A stretch of 64,000 bases of DNA from Limisphaera sp049537155. Lineage in GTDB: Bacteria; Verrucomicrobiota; Verrucomicrobiia; Limisphaerales; Limisphaeraceae. Positions within the stretch are counted from its first letter, which is position 1, and the number at the start of each line of letters is the position of its first letter. Under the pieces are notes generated by a model. It ran no database searches. It worked only from the letters and a program-made list of their open reading frames with translations, and had not been told where the DNA came from. Of this stretch, positions 29,058 to 38,475 are shown one piece after another. The DNA lies in the NCBI RefSeq assembly GCF_049537155.1, contig NZ_JBMVQZ010000001.1, positions 570,330 to 634,329 of the forward strand. Reading direction: 5' to 3'. Both the position numbers and the translations under genes were made by a program.

Positions 29058-31205
29058 ATGAGCTGGTTTGCTCCCATTCACATTGCGGCTGCAGCCGCAG
29101 CGCTGGCCCTGGCGGTCGGGGCGTGGTGGGTGCGGCCCCGACACCCCGCCCAGGGCTGGCTGGCCGGCGGACTCGTGCTCCTGGCGCTGGAAACCCTCTG
29201 TGAGTGGGCCAGCTTCCGAACCGACACGCGCGAGGCCATGCTGGCGTGGCAACGGGCCGCGTTTCTCTTGAATGCGCTCAACCCGGCCGTGTGGCTGGCA
29301 TTCAGCCTGACCTTTGCGCGGGGCGATCCGGGCCGGTTCCTGTACCGATGGCGGTGGATCCTGCTGGGCCTGGGGCTCGGGCTCCCGGCACTGGTCCTGG
29401 CCTTCTATCCGGTGCTGATCGTGGATACAGGTCCGCTGCCCCCACCGGGCAATTGGTACTTTCGCGGGCACCCGGTGGTCCGCGTGTTGTACACGGGCGT
29501 CGTGGTCGGAGCCGTTCTGGTCCTCACCCAACTGGAATCCACCTACCGGGCCGCCGTGGGCACCGGCCGCTGGCGCATCAAATATGCCGTGGTGGGGCTG
29601 GCCCTGCTGTTCGGCACCCGGATCTACACCGCCAGCCAGGCGCTGCTCTACGCCGGGCCCAACTTCCAACTGGCGCTCATCAATGCCGCCGCCCTCCTGC
29701 TGGCCTGCGGACTGATCGGACTGGCGCTGTACCGTTCGCGCCTGATCGTCCTGGACCTCTATCCCTCCGCAATCGCCATCCACCGGTCCCTGACCATTCT
29801 GTTATCCGGCTTGTACCTCGTAGTGGTGGGTCTCCTGGCCACCTGGGTCACCCGTGTCGGAGGGGAATCGGCATTCCCACTGGTGGCCTTCGTCCTCCTC
29901 GTGGGTGCGGTGGGCCTGAGTGTCCTGTGGATGTCCGACCGCGTCCGGCAACGGCTGCGGCTCTTCGTCAGCCGCCACTTTCGCCGGCCCTTCCACGATT
30001 ACCGGCTGGTCTGGTCCCGCTTCACGGAACGCACATCAGCGCGTCTGGACCGTCACGAACTCTGCCGCGAGGTCGCCCGCCTGATCTCCGAAACCTTCGA
30101 GGCGCTGTCCGTCAGCATCTGGCTCCTGGAACTGAGCCGCAGCCGGCTCGTCCTGGCTGCATCCACCTCCCTGCCCGCCGGCGAAACCCGCGCCGTGGAC
30201 GTCAATCATCTGCTGCCGGAACTCTCCCGCCTGGCCACCGAAAAACCCCAGCCGGTGGAGCTGGAACGTTCCCGCGCCGGCTGGTGCGAACTGTTGCGAC
30301 AGGTCAACCCGGCCTTCTTCCAGGAGGGCGGTTCGCGATGGGGCATCCCGCTCGTGGCCGGCCAGGAACTGGTCGGCTTCCTCGTCGTGGGCGACCGCGT
30401 GGCCGGCATGGCCTATCTGCCGGAGGACCTCGAACTGCTCACCTGCCTGGCCGAACAACTGGCCAGCGCACTCCGCACCCTGCTGCTGTCCGAACAGCTG
30501 GTCCAGGCACGAGAATGGGAGGCCTTCCAAACCATGTCGGCCTTCCTCGTGCACGACCTCAAAAACACCGCCTCCACCCTCGGCCTGATGCTCCGCAACC
30601 TGCCGCTGCACTTCGACAAACCCGAGTTCCGTGAAGACGCCATCCGCGGCCTCGGCCGCTGCGCCCGCCACATCAACGAACTGATCGAACGCCTCACCAC
30701 CCTCCGGCACAAACCTCAGATCCAGAAAAAACCCGTGCGGCTCGACCAGGTGTTGCACGCCGCCCTCGAGACGCTGGGCAAGCCCGAAGGCATCGAAATC
30801 GAGACGCACTGCCCCGAACTGCCACCGCTGCTGCTGGACCCCGCAGCCGTCCGGAGCGTGCTCACCAACCTCCTCCTGAACGCCCGCGACGCCATCACGC
30901 CACCGGGGCGCATCACCCTGGACGTCTCCGTCCACGGAGGCTGGCTCTGCCTGCGCGTGGCCGACACCGGCTGCGGCATGACCCCGGAATTCATCGCCCA
31001 AAAACTCTTTCGCCCCTTCCAGACCACCAAAAAAAACGGGCTCGGCATCGGTATGTTTCAGGTCCGCACCCTCGTGGAGTTGCACGGCGGACGTTTGGAA
31101 GTGCAAAGTCAACCCGGTCAGGGCACTGTATTCACCGTCTGGCTGCCGATGACCGTGGCCGATCCTGTAGCGCATGAAGCCGAATCTGCTCATCGTGGAC
31201 GATGA
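29058..31205 (+). CDS. prsK: PrsK-type membrane sensor histidine kinase
   Basis: 715 residues. About eight to nine membrane helices fill residues 1-300 (for example HIAAAAAALALAVGAWWV, ALLLACGLIGLALY, VVVGLLATWV), the layout of the PEP-CTERM/XrtA-system kinase PrsK. A GAF-like domain (about 340-480) precedes the kinase core. The phospho-acceptor His is in SAFLVHDLKNTAS; N-box NLLLNARDAI, G1 DTGCGM and G2 GLGIGM follow. The ATG at 29058 is the first before the membrane domain. It overlaps prsR by 32 bases, so the pair is cotranscribed. The stimulus is unknown. Confidence 0.85.
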   Translation: MSWFAPIHIAAAAAALALAVGAWWVRPRHPAQGWLAGGLVLLALETLCEWASFRTDTREAMLAWQRAAFLLNALNPAVWLAFSLTFARGDPGRFLYRWRWILLGLGLGLPALVLAFYPVLIVDTGPLPPPGNWYFRGHPVVRVLYTGVVVGAVLVLTQLESTYRAAVGTGRWRIKYAVVGLALLFGTRIYTASQALLYAGPNFQLALINAAALLLACGLIGLALYRSRLIVLDLYPSAIAIHRSLTILLSGLYLVVVGLLATWVTRVGGESAFPLVAFVLLVGAVGLSVLWMSDRVRQRLRLFVSRHFRRPFHDYRLVWSRFTERTSARLDRHELCREVARLISETFEALSVSIWLLELSRSRLVLAASTSLPAGETRAVDVNHLLPELSRLATEKPQPVELERSRAGWCELLRQVNPAFFQEGGSRWGIPLVAGQELVGFLVVGDRVAGMAYLPEDLELLTCLAEQLASALRTLLLSEQLVQAREWEAFQTMSAFLVHDLKNTASTLGLMLRNLPLHFDKPEFREDAIRGLGRCARHINELIERLTTLRHKPQIQKKPVRLDQVLHAALETLGKPEGIEIETHCPELPPLLLDPAAVRSVLTNLLLNARDAITPPGRITLDVSVHGGWLCLRVADTGCGMTPEFIAQKLFRPFQTTKKNGLGIGMFQVRTLVELHGGRLEVQSQPGQGTVFTVWLPMTVADPVAHEAESAHRGR

Positions 31206-32541
31206 CGAGGAGATCCGTTCCCAGCTCCGCTGGGCGCTGGCGGATCATTACAACGTCTTCTCCGCCGGGGACCGTCTGCTGGCACTCGAACTCTGGCATC
31301 AACACCATTTCCCGGTGGTCATCCTGGACCTGGGCCTGCCGCCCCGCCCCGCCGATCCCGACGAAGGCCTCGCCACACTCACCGCCCTCCTGGAACAGGA
31401 CCGCCACGTCAAGGTCATCATCGTCTCCGGTCAGGGCGAAAAGGCCAACGCACTCCGCGCCGTGGCCGAAGGCGCCTACGATTTCCTCACCAAACCGGTG
31501 GACCCGGACGAACTCCGCGTCATCCTCCGCCGCGCCTTCTACCTCGCCGAGCTGGAGCGCGAATTGCGCCAGCTCCAGGAACTGTGGGGCGGCGACGGTT
31601 TCGAAGGCATGGTCGGTGACTGCCCCGCCATGCAGGCCGTCTTCCAAACCATCCGGCGCGTGGCCCCGTCGGACGCGCCCGTCCTCATCCTCGGCGAAAG
31701 CGGCACCGGCAAGGAAATGGTCGCCCGGGCCATCCACCGGCGCAGCCCGCGCCGGGACGGCCCCTTCGTCGCCATCAACTGCGGCGCCATACCCGAAAAC
31801 CTCCTGGAAAGCGAGCTGTTCGGCCACGAACGCGGCGCCTTCACCGGCGCCGTCACCCAGCGCAAGGGGCGGTTCGAAATGGCCGAGGGAGGCACGCTGT
31901 TCCTGGACGAACTCGGCGAGCTGCCGCTCCCCCTCCAAGTGAAGCTCCTGCGCTTTCTGCAGGAACAAACCATCGAGCGCGTCGGCGGCCGCGAGCTCAT
32001 CCCCGTCAACACCCGCATCATCGCCGCCACCAACACCGACCTCAAACAGGCCCTCCAGACCGGTCGCTTCCGCGAGGACCTCTATTACCGCGTCGCCGTC
32101 GTGGTCATCCAACTGCCGCCCCTGCGCGATCGCGGGGACGACGTCGTCCTCCTGGCACGCACCTTCCTCCGCCGATTCGCCACCGAAGCGCGCCGCTCGC
32201 CCATGCCCCACTTCAGCGCCGCCGCACTCCGCGCCCTGCAACGCCACGACTGGCCCGGCAACGTCCGGGAACTCGAGAACCGCATCCGGCGCGCCGTCAT
32301 CATGGCCGAGGGCAAAACCATCAGTCCCACGGACCTCGAACTGGTGGACCCCGGCGAGGGCGCCATGCCGCGCACCCTGCGGGAAATCCGCGACGCCGCC
32401 GAGCGCTCCGCCATCCTCAGCGCCCTCCGCCGCCATCAGTGGCGCATCGCACCCGCAGCCGAAGAACTCGGGGTCAGCCGGCCCACCCTCTACGAACTCA
32501 TGAACCGCCTCGGCATTCAGCGGCCCCCCTCGGCTGATTGA
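31174..32541 (+). CDS. prsR: PrsR-type sigma-54-dependent response regulator
   Basis: 455 residues. The receiver has LLIVDDDEE, the acceptor Asp in VVILDLGLPPRP, and the Lys in FLTKPVDP. The AAA+ domain shows Walker A GESGTGKEMVA, the sigma-54-contact loop GAFTGA, Walker B TLFLDELGEL and the arginine finger region FREDLYYR. The C-terminal Fis-type helix-turn-helix is EELGVSRPTLYELM. The architecture and REC spacing match the PEP-CTERM-box regulator PrsR, which activates sigma-54 promoters for exopolysaccharide and exosortase-sorted genes. Those targets are not in this window. The 3' end overlaps the convergent next gene by 25 bases. Confidence 0.88.
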   Translation: MKPNLLIVDDDEEIRSQLRWALADHYNVFSAGDRLLALELWHQHHFPVVILDLGLPPRPADPDEGLATLTALLEQDRHVKVIIVSGQGEKANALRAVAEGAYDFLTKPVDPDELRVILRRAFYLAELERELRQLQELWGGDGFEGMVGDCPAMQAVFQTIRRVAPSDAPVLILGESGTGKEMVARAIHRRSPRRDGPFVAINCGAIPENLLESELFGHERGAFTGAVTQRKGRFEMAEGGTLFLDELGELPLPLQVKLLRFLQEQTIERVGGRELIPVNTRIIAATNTDLKQALQTGRFREDLYYRVAVVVIQLPPLRDRGDDVVLLARTFLRRFATEARRSPMPHFSAAALRALQRHDWPGNVRELENRIRRAVIMAEGKTISPTDLELVDPGEGAMPRTLREIRDAAERSAILSALRRHQWRIAPAAEELGVSRPTLYELMNRLGIQRPPSAD

Positions 32542-34595
32542 GGCCCCGACAGGGTCCCGCTCCTTCCCCCGCCGCCCTTCCCACCCGTCACCACAAACCG
32601 AAACCGAAGCGCCTCGGTGTCCCTCTCAAAAGCGTACCAACCACCCCCCACGTACGGCGCCCACGCCTCCCAGGAAGGCAACAACGCCGGCTCCAACCAC
32701 GGCCGCCACTGCTCCGGCGCCATCTGCAACTGAAGCCGGAAACCCAGAGGCCCCGGCAACCGCGCCTGGCCAAGATGCTCCGGATCACTCTTCACAGCCG
32801 CCAACAAGCCCCGCAACATCGCCGCGTAATCTTCATACCCCACCCAGCCCCTGCCACCACCCATCCCCGCCACCTGCGCCCGCCAACCGGGACGACTGCC
32901 CAATGAGTCGGCCCCCAACCCCTGCAACGACCGCAGCCAGTTCTCCAAGACCGCCGGATCCAACGCAAACCCCACGTGCCGCTCCGAAGCCGCCATGTGC
33001 AGCCGCCCCACCTCTCCACCGGGCTCCCCCGGCGGTCCCGCCAAAGGAATCGGCACCGAGTACACCGTCCGCCCCAGGAAATCCCGTTCCTCCCATGCGT
33101 CCGGCCTCAGGGCCGCCCCGGCCAGCATCTCCGCAACCGACCGTGCCAACTGCGCCGCTTCCCCCGACCCCACCAACCAAATGCCGGCCGCCCCCTCCCA
33201 CGCCTCCCAACCAGACCCCCGCGGCACACCCTGCCAGTACAACCAGTCGTTCCCCAACCGGTTCACCACGTCCCGGTACAGATCGAAATCGTCCCGGCGC
33301 TGCCGCCCGGCCTGCTGCGCCGTCTCCACCAAAAACCTCCAAACCCGTTGCCAAACCGGTCCCATGCCCGCCAGCGCCTGTTCTAACTCCGACCACGCCC
33401 GCCGACCGGAAAACCGGAACCGATAAAACCGCGTTACACCCCCCGGGACCCACTCCGGCGGCATCGCATCCAAGTCATCAAAGTCCAGCAACGCCATCAA
33501 CCGACGGCGCCCCTCCTCCGGCACCCTCACTACGCACTCCCATCGCGAACCCTCTTCCACCAGATCCCAACGGAACGTCACCGATCGCACCTCCGAAAGC
33601 CCGACCGCCCACGCCAGCCTCCAAAGCTGCGCCGAAACATCCTCCCTCCCATCGCCCTCCGGTGCACTCGCCCGGCCGGCCGCCCCCAACCAACGCACCG
33701 GCGCGGCCCACGCAAACACCATCGAATCCGACAACCCCGCCCACTCGCCCGGATCCACCCGCTGACTCTCCCCCAGAGCCAACCCCGGCCCGCCATCCAA
33801 CCCGGCAAATACCCGCTCCAGCAACTCCGGCGAATCGCTCAACCACATCGCCCCCCGGTGCACGCACAGCACCAGCCGGAAGGAATCCTGACCTGCCCCA
33901 TCCCCACCCAACACCGAAACGTCCGCCGAACCCGCATCCGGACCAGGCTCCCCACGCGCCCGCAGCGCTTGCACAATCGTCTCGAACCATCCCCCGCCGG
34001 GTACGCTCAACACCAGGACCGGAACCCCACGGACCTGTTCCGACCGGACCGACCGCCCCGCCGTCACCCAACGCTCCTGCAACCGCGTCATCTGCGTCCG
34101 TACCTGCTCCACCCGGTCGCCCAACTCCATCACCATGAGCGCCGCCAAGGTCCGACCCTTCCCATCCAGGCCGGACTGCTCCACCACCGCCCACGTCCAC
34201 TGCCCCTGCAACCACCCCGCCACCTCGCCCCACGACACCGCCCATCGCTCCCGGGCCGGTCGCTGGACCCGTTCCTCCCACGCCGCCTCAGCCTGACGTC
34301 GCAAAGGAGCCATCACAGGATCCCGCCACAACCGCACCACGCCGAGCCGTTCCCAGTCCGACCGAAACTTCCGGCAATCCGGCACGCTTGCCCACGCAAC
34401 CGTCTCCTCCGGAAGCCAGACAGGCGCTGGCGGCAAACCGGCGAACGCGAACCCCCCGAACCCCAGCAAAATACAAGCCCAAACACACGCCCGCCAGCCC
34501 GTCAACCGGCCCGGCCACCCATGGCAACAGCGTCTTGAACCGGCCCCGACCGGCTCCGCGTACCGCCCCGCATGCCTCCTCTCTCCCGGCCTCAT
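32517..34595 (-). CDS. Large secreted protein of unknown function (DUF3352-like)
   Basis: 692 residues. The hydrophobic stretch WRACVWACILLGFGGFAFAG ends in a signal-peptidase-type site, so export is likely. The rest is acidic/aromatic and resembles the DUF3352-type exported proteins of Planctomycetes and Verrucomicrobia: PEETVAWASVPD at the start of the mature part, internal repeats of the VWLSDSPELLERVFAGLDGG and VGFALDPAVLENWLRSLQG type, and no enzymatic motif. It begins 22 bases after the stop of the trypsin-like protease gene on the same strand, so the pair is probably one operon. The start at 34595 leaves a long pre-signal region, and a later non-ATG start is possible. Confidence 0.6.
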   Translation of the reverse strand: MRPGERRHAGRYAEPVGAGSRRCCHGWPGRLTGWRACVWACILLGFGGFAFAGLPPAPVWLPEETVAWASVPDCRKFRSDWERLGVVRLWRDPVMAPLRRQAEAAWEERVQRPARERWAVSWGEVAGWLQGQWTWAVVEQSGLDGKGRTLAALMVMELGDRVEQVRTQMTRLQERWVTAGRSVRSEQVRGVPVLVLSVPGGGWFETIVQALRARGEPGPDAGSADVSVLGGDGAGQDSFRLVLCVHRGAMWLSDSPELLERVFAGLDGGPGLALGESQRVDPGEWAGLSDSMVFAWAAPVRWLGAAGRASAPEGDGREDVSAQLWRLAWAVGLSEVRSVTFRWDLVEEGSRWECVVRVPEEGRRRLMALLDFDDLDAMPPEWVPGGVTRFYRFRFSGRRAWSELEQALAGMGPVWQRVWRFLVETAQQAGRQRRDDFDLYRDVVNRLGNDWLYWQGVPRGSGWEAWEGAAGIWLVGSGEAAQLARSVAEMLAGAALRPDAWEERDFLGRTVYSVPIPLAGPPGEPGGEVGRLHMAASERHVGFALDPAVLENWLRSLQGLGADSLGSRPGWRAQVAGMGGGRGWVGYEDYAAMLRGLLAAVKSDPEHLGQARLPGPLGFRLQLQMAPEQWRPWLEPALLPSWEAWAPYVGGGWYAFERDTEALRFRFVVTGGKGGGGRSGTLSGPQSAEGGR

Positions 34596-34617
34596 CCCCG
34601 CCACCCAGGTCCACCCC

Positions 34618-35664
34618 TCACTCGGCCGTCTCCGCAACAGACCCGGCCCCGCGCCGCGGTGGAGGCAGGTACCGGTAGGGACTGTTGGGATTGCTGTTGT
34701 CGTAGGCAAACGCCTCCCGATTCTCCAAAAACTCCTTCACCCGCTCCACCGGAATCGCAAATCCCAGCCCCTCACCGAATGTGATCTTCATGTTGGTCAC
34801 CCCCACCACCAAACCGCGCATGTCGAACAAAGGTCCCCCGCTGTTCCCGGGGTTGATCGGCGCCGTCGTCTGCAAATACAGTACACCCTGCAGTTCCCGC
34901 GTCTTCGTGCTCACAATCCCCTCCGTCACCGTCCGTTCCAAACCCAAGGGACTCCCCACCGCAAAAACCCGCTCCCCCACAGCCAACCGCCGCGAACTGC
35001 CCAGCCGCACATGCCGAAACGGACCCGCCCCAGCATCCTCGATCTTCAACAAAGCCAGGTCGAAAAACTTGTTCAATGCCACAATCCGCACCGACCGATA
35101 AGTCGTCCGTTCCAACTGACCCCCGCTCCTGCGAAACACCTCCACCCGAATGTCGTTTTCCCCCTCGATCACGTGAAAGTTCGTCAGCAGATAACCTTCC
35201 TCGTTCAGCACGAACCCCGACCCCAGCCCCGAAGGAGTCCGAACCTGCACCACCGACTCACCCACCTCCTCCGCCAGCTCCCGCACGTTCCGAACCGGCA
35301 AACCATCCGGCCCCTCCACATAAAACCCTTCACCCCCGCTCTTCCCACCCTCCCGAACCTCCGGCACCGACCCGCCCCCTCGCACACTCGCCCCCGACTC
35401 ACCCTCGGACGGCACCACCTCCGGCCTCTCCTCCCCTTCACCACCGCCCCGCTGCCACGCCCGCACCTCCCGGCGGGGCACCACCAAAACCGTGTACCCC
35501 AGATCCACCACCAGCGAATCCGTCTTCTCCGCCAGTACACGACCCCGGATTTCGCCGCCACCGCGCAGCTCCAGCACGTCCGTGGAGCCCCTGTGCGCCG
35601 CCTCCAGCGCCAACCCCGCACCCGCCGCCATCACCGCCATGAGCAGCCACCGAACAGTCCTCAT
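34618..35664 (-). CDS. Secreted trypsin-like (HtrA-type) serine protease without PDZ domain
   Basis: 348 residues. The signal peptide MRTVRWLLMAVMAAGAGLA is followed by a short beta domain (about 25-70, VLELRGGGEIRGRVLAEKTDSLVVDLG) that resembles an SH3/Sm-like fold, then a Gly/Glu-rich linker. The protease domain has His in TNFHVIEG, Asp in FDLALLKIED and Ser in INPGNSGGPLF. After GEGLGFAIPVERVKEFL the protein ends in a short tail, so the PDZ domains of DegP/DegQ are missing. It likely degrades or processes envelope proteins. Located directly upstream of the 692-residue secreted protein gene. Confidence 0.82.
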   Translation of the reverse strand: MRTVRWLLMAVMAAGAGLALEAAHRGSTDVLELRGGGEIRGRVLAEKTDSLVVDLGYTVLVVPRREVRAWQRGGGEGEERPEVVPSEGESGASVRGGGSVPEVREGGKSGGEGFYVEGPDGLPVRNVRELAEEVGESVVQVRTPSGLGSGFVLNEEGYLLTNFHVIEGENDIRVEVFRRSGGQLERTTYRSVRIVALNKFFDLALLKIEDAGAGPFRHVRLGSSRRLAVGERVFAVGSPLGLERTVTEGIVSTKTRELQGVLYLQTTAPINPGNSGGPLFDMRGLVVGVTNMKITFGEGLGFAIPVERVKEFLENREAFAYDNSNPNSPYRYLPPPRRGAGSVAETAE

Positions 35665-35804
35665 AACACCCCCAACCTTAGGGCCTCCAACGCCACCGAG
35701 CAACGCCAGCCACGCAACGCCACCGCGCCCGACGCCCTTTGGGGTTTGCCATCCGGCCCCGCTTCCTCTATACATGGACCAACCGGAAAGAAAGGCGAAC
35801 CGCT

Positions 35805-36044
35805 ATGGCAGACAAAGCAAACAAGTATCCTGACAACGTCCCGGGCAAATACTACGTGGACAATCAGTGCATCGACTGCGACCTCTGTCGCGAAACCGCA
35901 CCCAACAATTTCCGCCGCAACGATGAGGGCGGCTATTCCTACGTCTACAAACAACCATCCACACCGGAGGAAGAGGCCCAATGCAAAGAGGCCAAGGAAG
36001 GCTGCCCCGTGGAAGCCATCGGCGACGACGGCGATCAACCTTGA
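35805..36044 (+). CDS. 4Fe-4S ferredoxin
   Basis: 79 residues, small acidic electron carrier. The cluster ligands are CIDCDLC (C-x2-C-x2-C) near residues 22-28 and the fourth Cys in GCPVEAI. An extra Cys (AQCKEAKEG) could pair with another as in single-cluster ferredoxins of the Bacillus/Thermotoga type. A purine-rich AAAGAAAGG lies about ten bases before the ATG. A strong terminator follows, so it is monocistronic. Redox partners are unknown. Confidence 0.9.
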   Translation: MADKANKYPDNVPGKYYVDNQCIDCDLCRETAPNNFRRNDEGGYSYVYKQPSTPEEEAQCKEAKEGCPVEAIGDDGDQP

Positions 36045-36062
36045 CCGCTTCGCCTTTCCCCC

Positions 36063-36104
36063 ACCCCGCGGCGGGTTGTCCCTGACCTCACCGCGGGGTT
36101 TTTA
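36063..36104 (+). terminator. Intrinsic terminator after the ferredoxin gene
   Basis: Arms ACCCCGCGG (36063-36071) and CCGCGGGGT (36091-36099) pair perfectly and run straight into a T-rich tract. It closes the ferredoxin transcript and also lies beyond the cinA stop codon. Confidence 0.8.
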
Positions 36105-36163
36105 TTTACCGGAATGCCCGCCGGGTGTCCCCGCCCGCTCAGGTCACCGGCTTCCCCCTCAGC

Positions 36164-37465
36164 TCACCGCCTTCCCCGATCCATCAGCACCCGCCGCAAG
36201 AGGTCCAACGCAAACGTCGCCGTCACCTCCTTGAACGTCAGGCGATCGCCCGGATGAAACCGGCGAACCACATCCGTCCCCTCCGGCCCCGCACACGCCA
36301 CAAATACCGTCCCCACCGGTTTCTCCGCCGTACCTCCGGTGGGACCCGCAATCCCCGTGATCGCCAGCGCGTACGTGCTGCCCGCCGCCCGCCGGGCGCC
36401 CTCGGCCATCTGCCGGGCCACCGGTTCGCTCACCGCCCCGTGCGCCGCCAAATCCGACGCGTCCACACCGAGGCTCTTCACCTTCGCCTCGTTGCTGTAC
36501 GTGATCCAGCCACCCCAAAACACTTCCGAGGCACCCGGCACGTTCGTCAGCCGATGCGCCAAACAGCCGCCCGTGCACGACTCCGCCACCGCCAGCGTCG
36601 CACCGCGCTCCCTCAACAATCGCAACACCACCGCCTCGAGCAGCTCCCCGCCCCGCCCGAACACCGCCCCGCCCAGCAACGCCAAAACTGCTGCCTCCGC
36701 CTTCCGAATCCGCGCATGTGCACCAGGCCCCCGCGCGCTCAAACGCACGTCCACCTGCCCGAAATGCACACACGTGCCCAGCTCGACCGCGGGCGCCACC
36801 CCTTCCAACACGCCCGCTACCTCCCGTTCCACCTGCGACTCCGGCAACCCCACCGTGCGAAGCGTCACACTCGCCCATTCCTCTTCCACCGGCATCAGCC
36901 GGGCCAACAGCGGCATCACCTCTTCTTCAAACATCGGATGAAGCTCCCGCGCCGGCCCCGGCAACATGATCAACCAGCCGCTCCCCTCCGAAAACGTACC
37001 GGCCTTCCCCCGCCCCCATGCCGACCGAAGCTCTTCACTCACCTCAATCGCCAACCCAGGGGCCGTCCCCCACCGGTTCTCCAAAACCACGGCGCCAGCC
37101 GGCACCAGCGCCTGTACCCGCGCCCGTTCCGGCATCGGCCGGCCCCGCGCAGCATAAAACGACTCCAACCGCTTCAAAACGCGCTCATCCAGCTTCAACC
37201 CCAACCCCAGCAACCCGGCAATCTCCTCGCGCGTCCGGTCATCCGATGTCGGGCCCAACCCGCCCGTCACCAACACCAAACGCACCCGGCCCAACGCCTC
37301 CGCCACTGCCGCCCGGATCGCCCCCGCCTCGTCCGCCACCGCCACCTGCCGCGACACCTCGTACCCCAGCAGGCTCAATCGCTCACTCAGCCACTGCGCG
37401 TGGACGTTCAAACGCGCGCCCGTCAGCAACTCCGTACCCGTGTGTATGAGCTCGACCCTGACCAT
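36164..37465 (-). CDS. cinA: CinA-like protein (nicotinamide-nucleotide amidase type)
   Basis: 433 residues, full two-domain form. The N-terminal molybdopterin-binding-like (COG1058) domain carries IHTGTELLTG and VLVTGGLGPTSDD and is linked to ADP-ribose pyrophosphatase activity. The C-terminal CinA domain has AESCTGGCLAHRLTNVPGAS and ITGIAGPTGGT, the NMN deamidase part of pyridine nucleotide salvage. The ATG at 37465 starts the family motif VELIHTG. It lies 62 bases after hpt on the same strand, so cotranscription with hpt, another salvage gene, is plausible. Confidence 0.9.
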   Translation of the reverse strand: MVRVELIHTGTELLTGARLNVHAQWLSERLSLLGYEVSRQVAVADEAGAIRAAVAEALGRVRLVLVTGGLGPTSDDRTREEIAGLLGLGLKLDERVLKRLESFYAARGRPMPERARVQALVPAGAVVLENRWGTAPGLAIEVSEELRSAWGRGKAGTFSEGSGWLIMLPGPARELHPMFEEEVMPLLARLMPVEEEWASVTLRTVGLPESQVEREVAGVLEGVAPAVELGTCVHFGQVDVRLSARGPGAHARIRKAEAAVLALLGGAVFGRGGELLEAVVLRLLRERGATLAVAESCTGGCLAHRLTNVPGASEVFWGGWITYSNEAKVKSLGVDASDLAAHGAVSEPVARQMAEGARRAAGSTYALAITGIAGPTGGTAEKPVGTVFVACAGPEGTDVVRRFHPGDRLTFKEVTATFALDLLRRVLMDRGRR

Positions 37466-37527
37466 GCGAAACCCTCTCCGGACTCTCCATCCCCGACCCT
37501 TCCCTCACCTCCCAGCCGGACATCCGG

Positions 37528-38265
37528 TCACCCTCCGGCGCCCGTTGCCCGACAAACCCGGGACCCGCCCCGCACCGGGGATGACCGCCGCTCCGAACCC
37601 CGCGTCCCGGTCCCGCCGACCGGGCCACCCCGGCTGCTCTTCACAGCTCGCGAAACCCGCCCCGCCTCGCCACCGGCACCGATCCTCTCCGACCGCAACA
37701 CCCCCACAAACGGCAGGTGCCGGTACCGCTCCGCGTAGTCCAGGCCGTACCCTACCACGAAAACATCCGGAATCTCGAAACCCACGTAATCCGCCCGCAC
37801 CGGTTCCTCCCGCCTCGCCTTCTTCTCCAACAGCACGCAAACACGCAAACTCCGCGGACCCAGCCTGCGCAGCCGCTCCAACACCCGCGACAACGTGCGG
37901 CCCGTGTCCAGGATGTCGTCCACCACCAACACCTCCCGGCCCCGCACGTCCAACCCCAGCTCCTTCGTAAATACCAGCCGCCCCGGCCGCGTCCCCTGAC
38001 CGTAGCTCGACACCCCGATGAAATCCAAACGCAGCGGCAGCGTCAGATGCCGGATCAAATCCGCCAGAAAGACCAGCGTCCCGTTCAACAGCGCCACCAG
38101 AACAAGTTCACGCCCCCGATGGTCCTCCTGTATCTGCCGCGCCATCGCCCGAACCCGACGCGCCAACCGGTCCGCCGGAATCAGCACCCGCTCCACATCC
38201 TGCCGCCAAACCCGGGGCACCTTCGCGCCCGAACCCGTCGCGTCCACCCTCGGCACCGTTCTCAT
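37528..38265 (-). CDS. hpt: Hypoxanthine phosphoribosyltransferase with basic C-terminal extension
   Basis: 245 residues; typical enzymes have 175-190. It converts hypoxanthine and guanine to nucleotides using PRPP. The PRPP motif is VLVVDDILDTGRTL, and VALLNGTLVFLADLIRHL and SYGQGT are the other active-site loops. GYGLDYAERYRHLPFVGVL is the standard end of the family. About 45 further residues rich in Gly, Arg and Ser follow, with no recognisable domain; they may be an unstructured tail unique to this lineage. It is divergent from the kinase gene. Confidence 0.88.
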   Translation of the reverse strand: MRTVPRVDATGSGAKVPRVWRQDVERVLIPADRLARRVRAMARQIQEDHRGRELVLVALLNGTLVFLADLIRHLTLPLRLDFIGVSSYGQGTRPGRLVFTKELGLDVRGREVLVVDDILDTGRTLSRVLERLRRLGPRSLRVCVLLEKKARREEPVRADYVGFEIPDVFVVGYGLDYAERYRHLPFVGVLRSERIGAGGEAGRVSRAVKSSRGGPVGGTGTRGSERRSSPVRGGSRVCRATGAGG

Positions 38266-38408
38266 CGAACCCGCAGCCTAATCCAGGTCCACCCCACCCA
38301 AAAGCCCATTTCCGCCACCCCGCCAAGCGCAGCCCTGTCCGAACCCACCCGGAAAGCCGCCCCCACATGGACGCCGCCCGGTCCGTCACGTATCCTCCAT
38401 CCATGGCG

Positions 38409-38420
38409 GGAAACCTGCCC
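38409..38420 (+). promoter_or_regulatory. Copy 1 of a 12-base element upstream of the kinase gene
   Basis: GAAACCTGCCCC lies 67 bases before the kinase start. The same 12 bases occur at 42719-42730, 70 bases before the start of the signal-peptidase/CotH operon. GAAAC-like -35 elements are common for ECF sigma factors, and an ECF gene lies between the two sites. No matching -10 is obvious, so this is tentative. Confidence 0.25.
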
Positions 38421-38475
38421 CACATGCGCACGAATGCTTGAGGGAACCGGTGTTGCCACCGGCCCAACCGTACCT

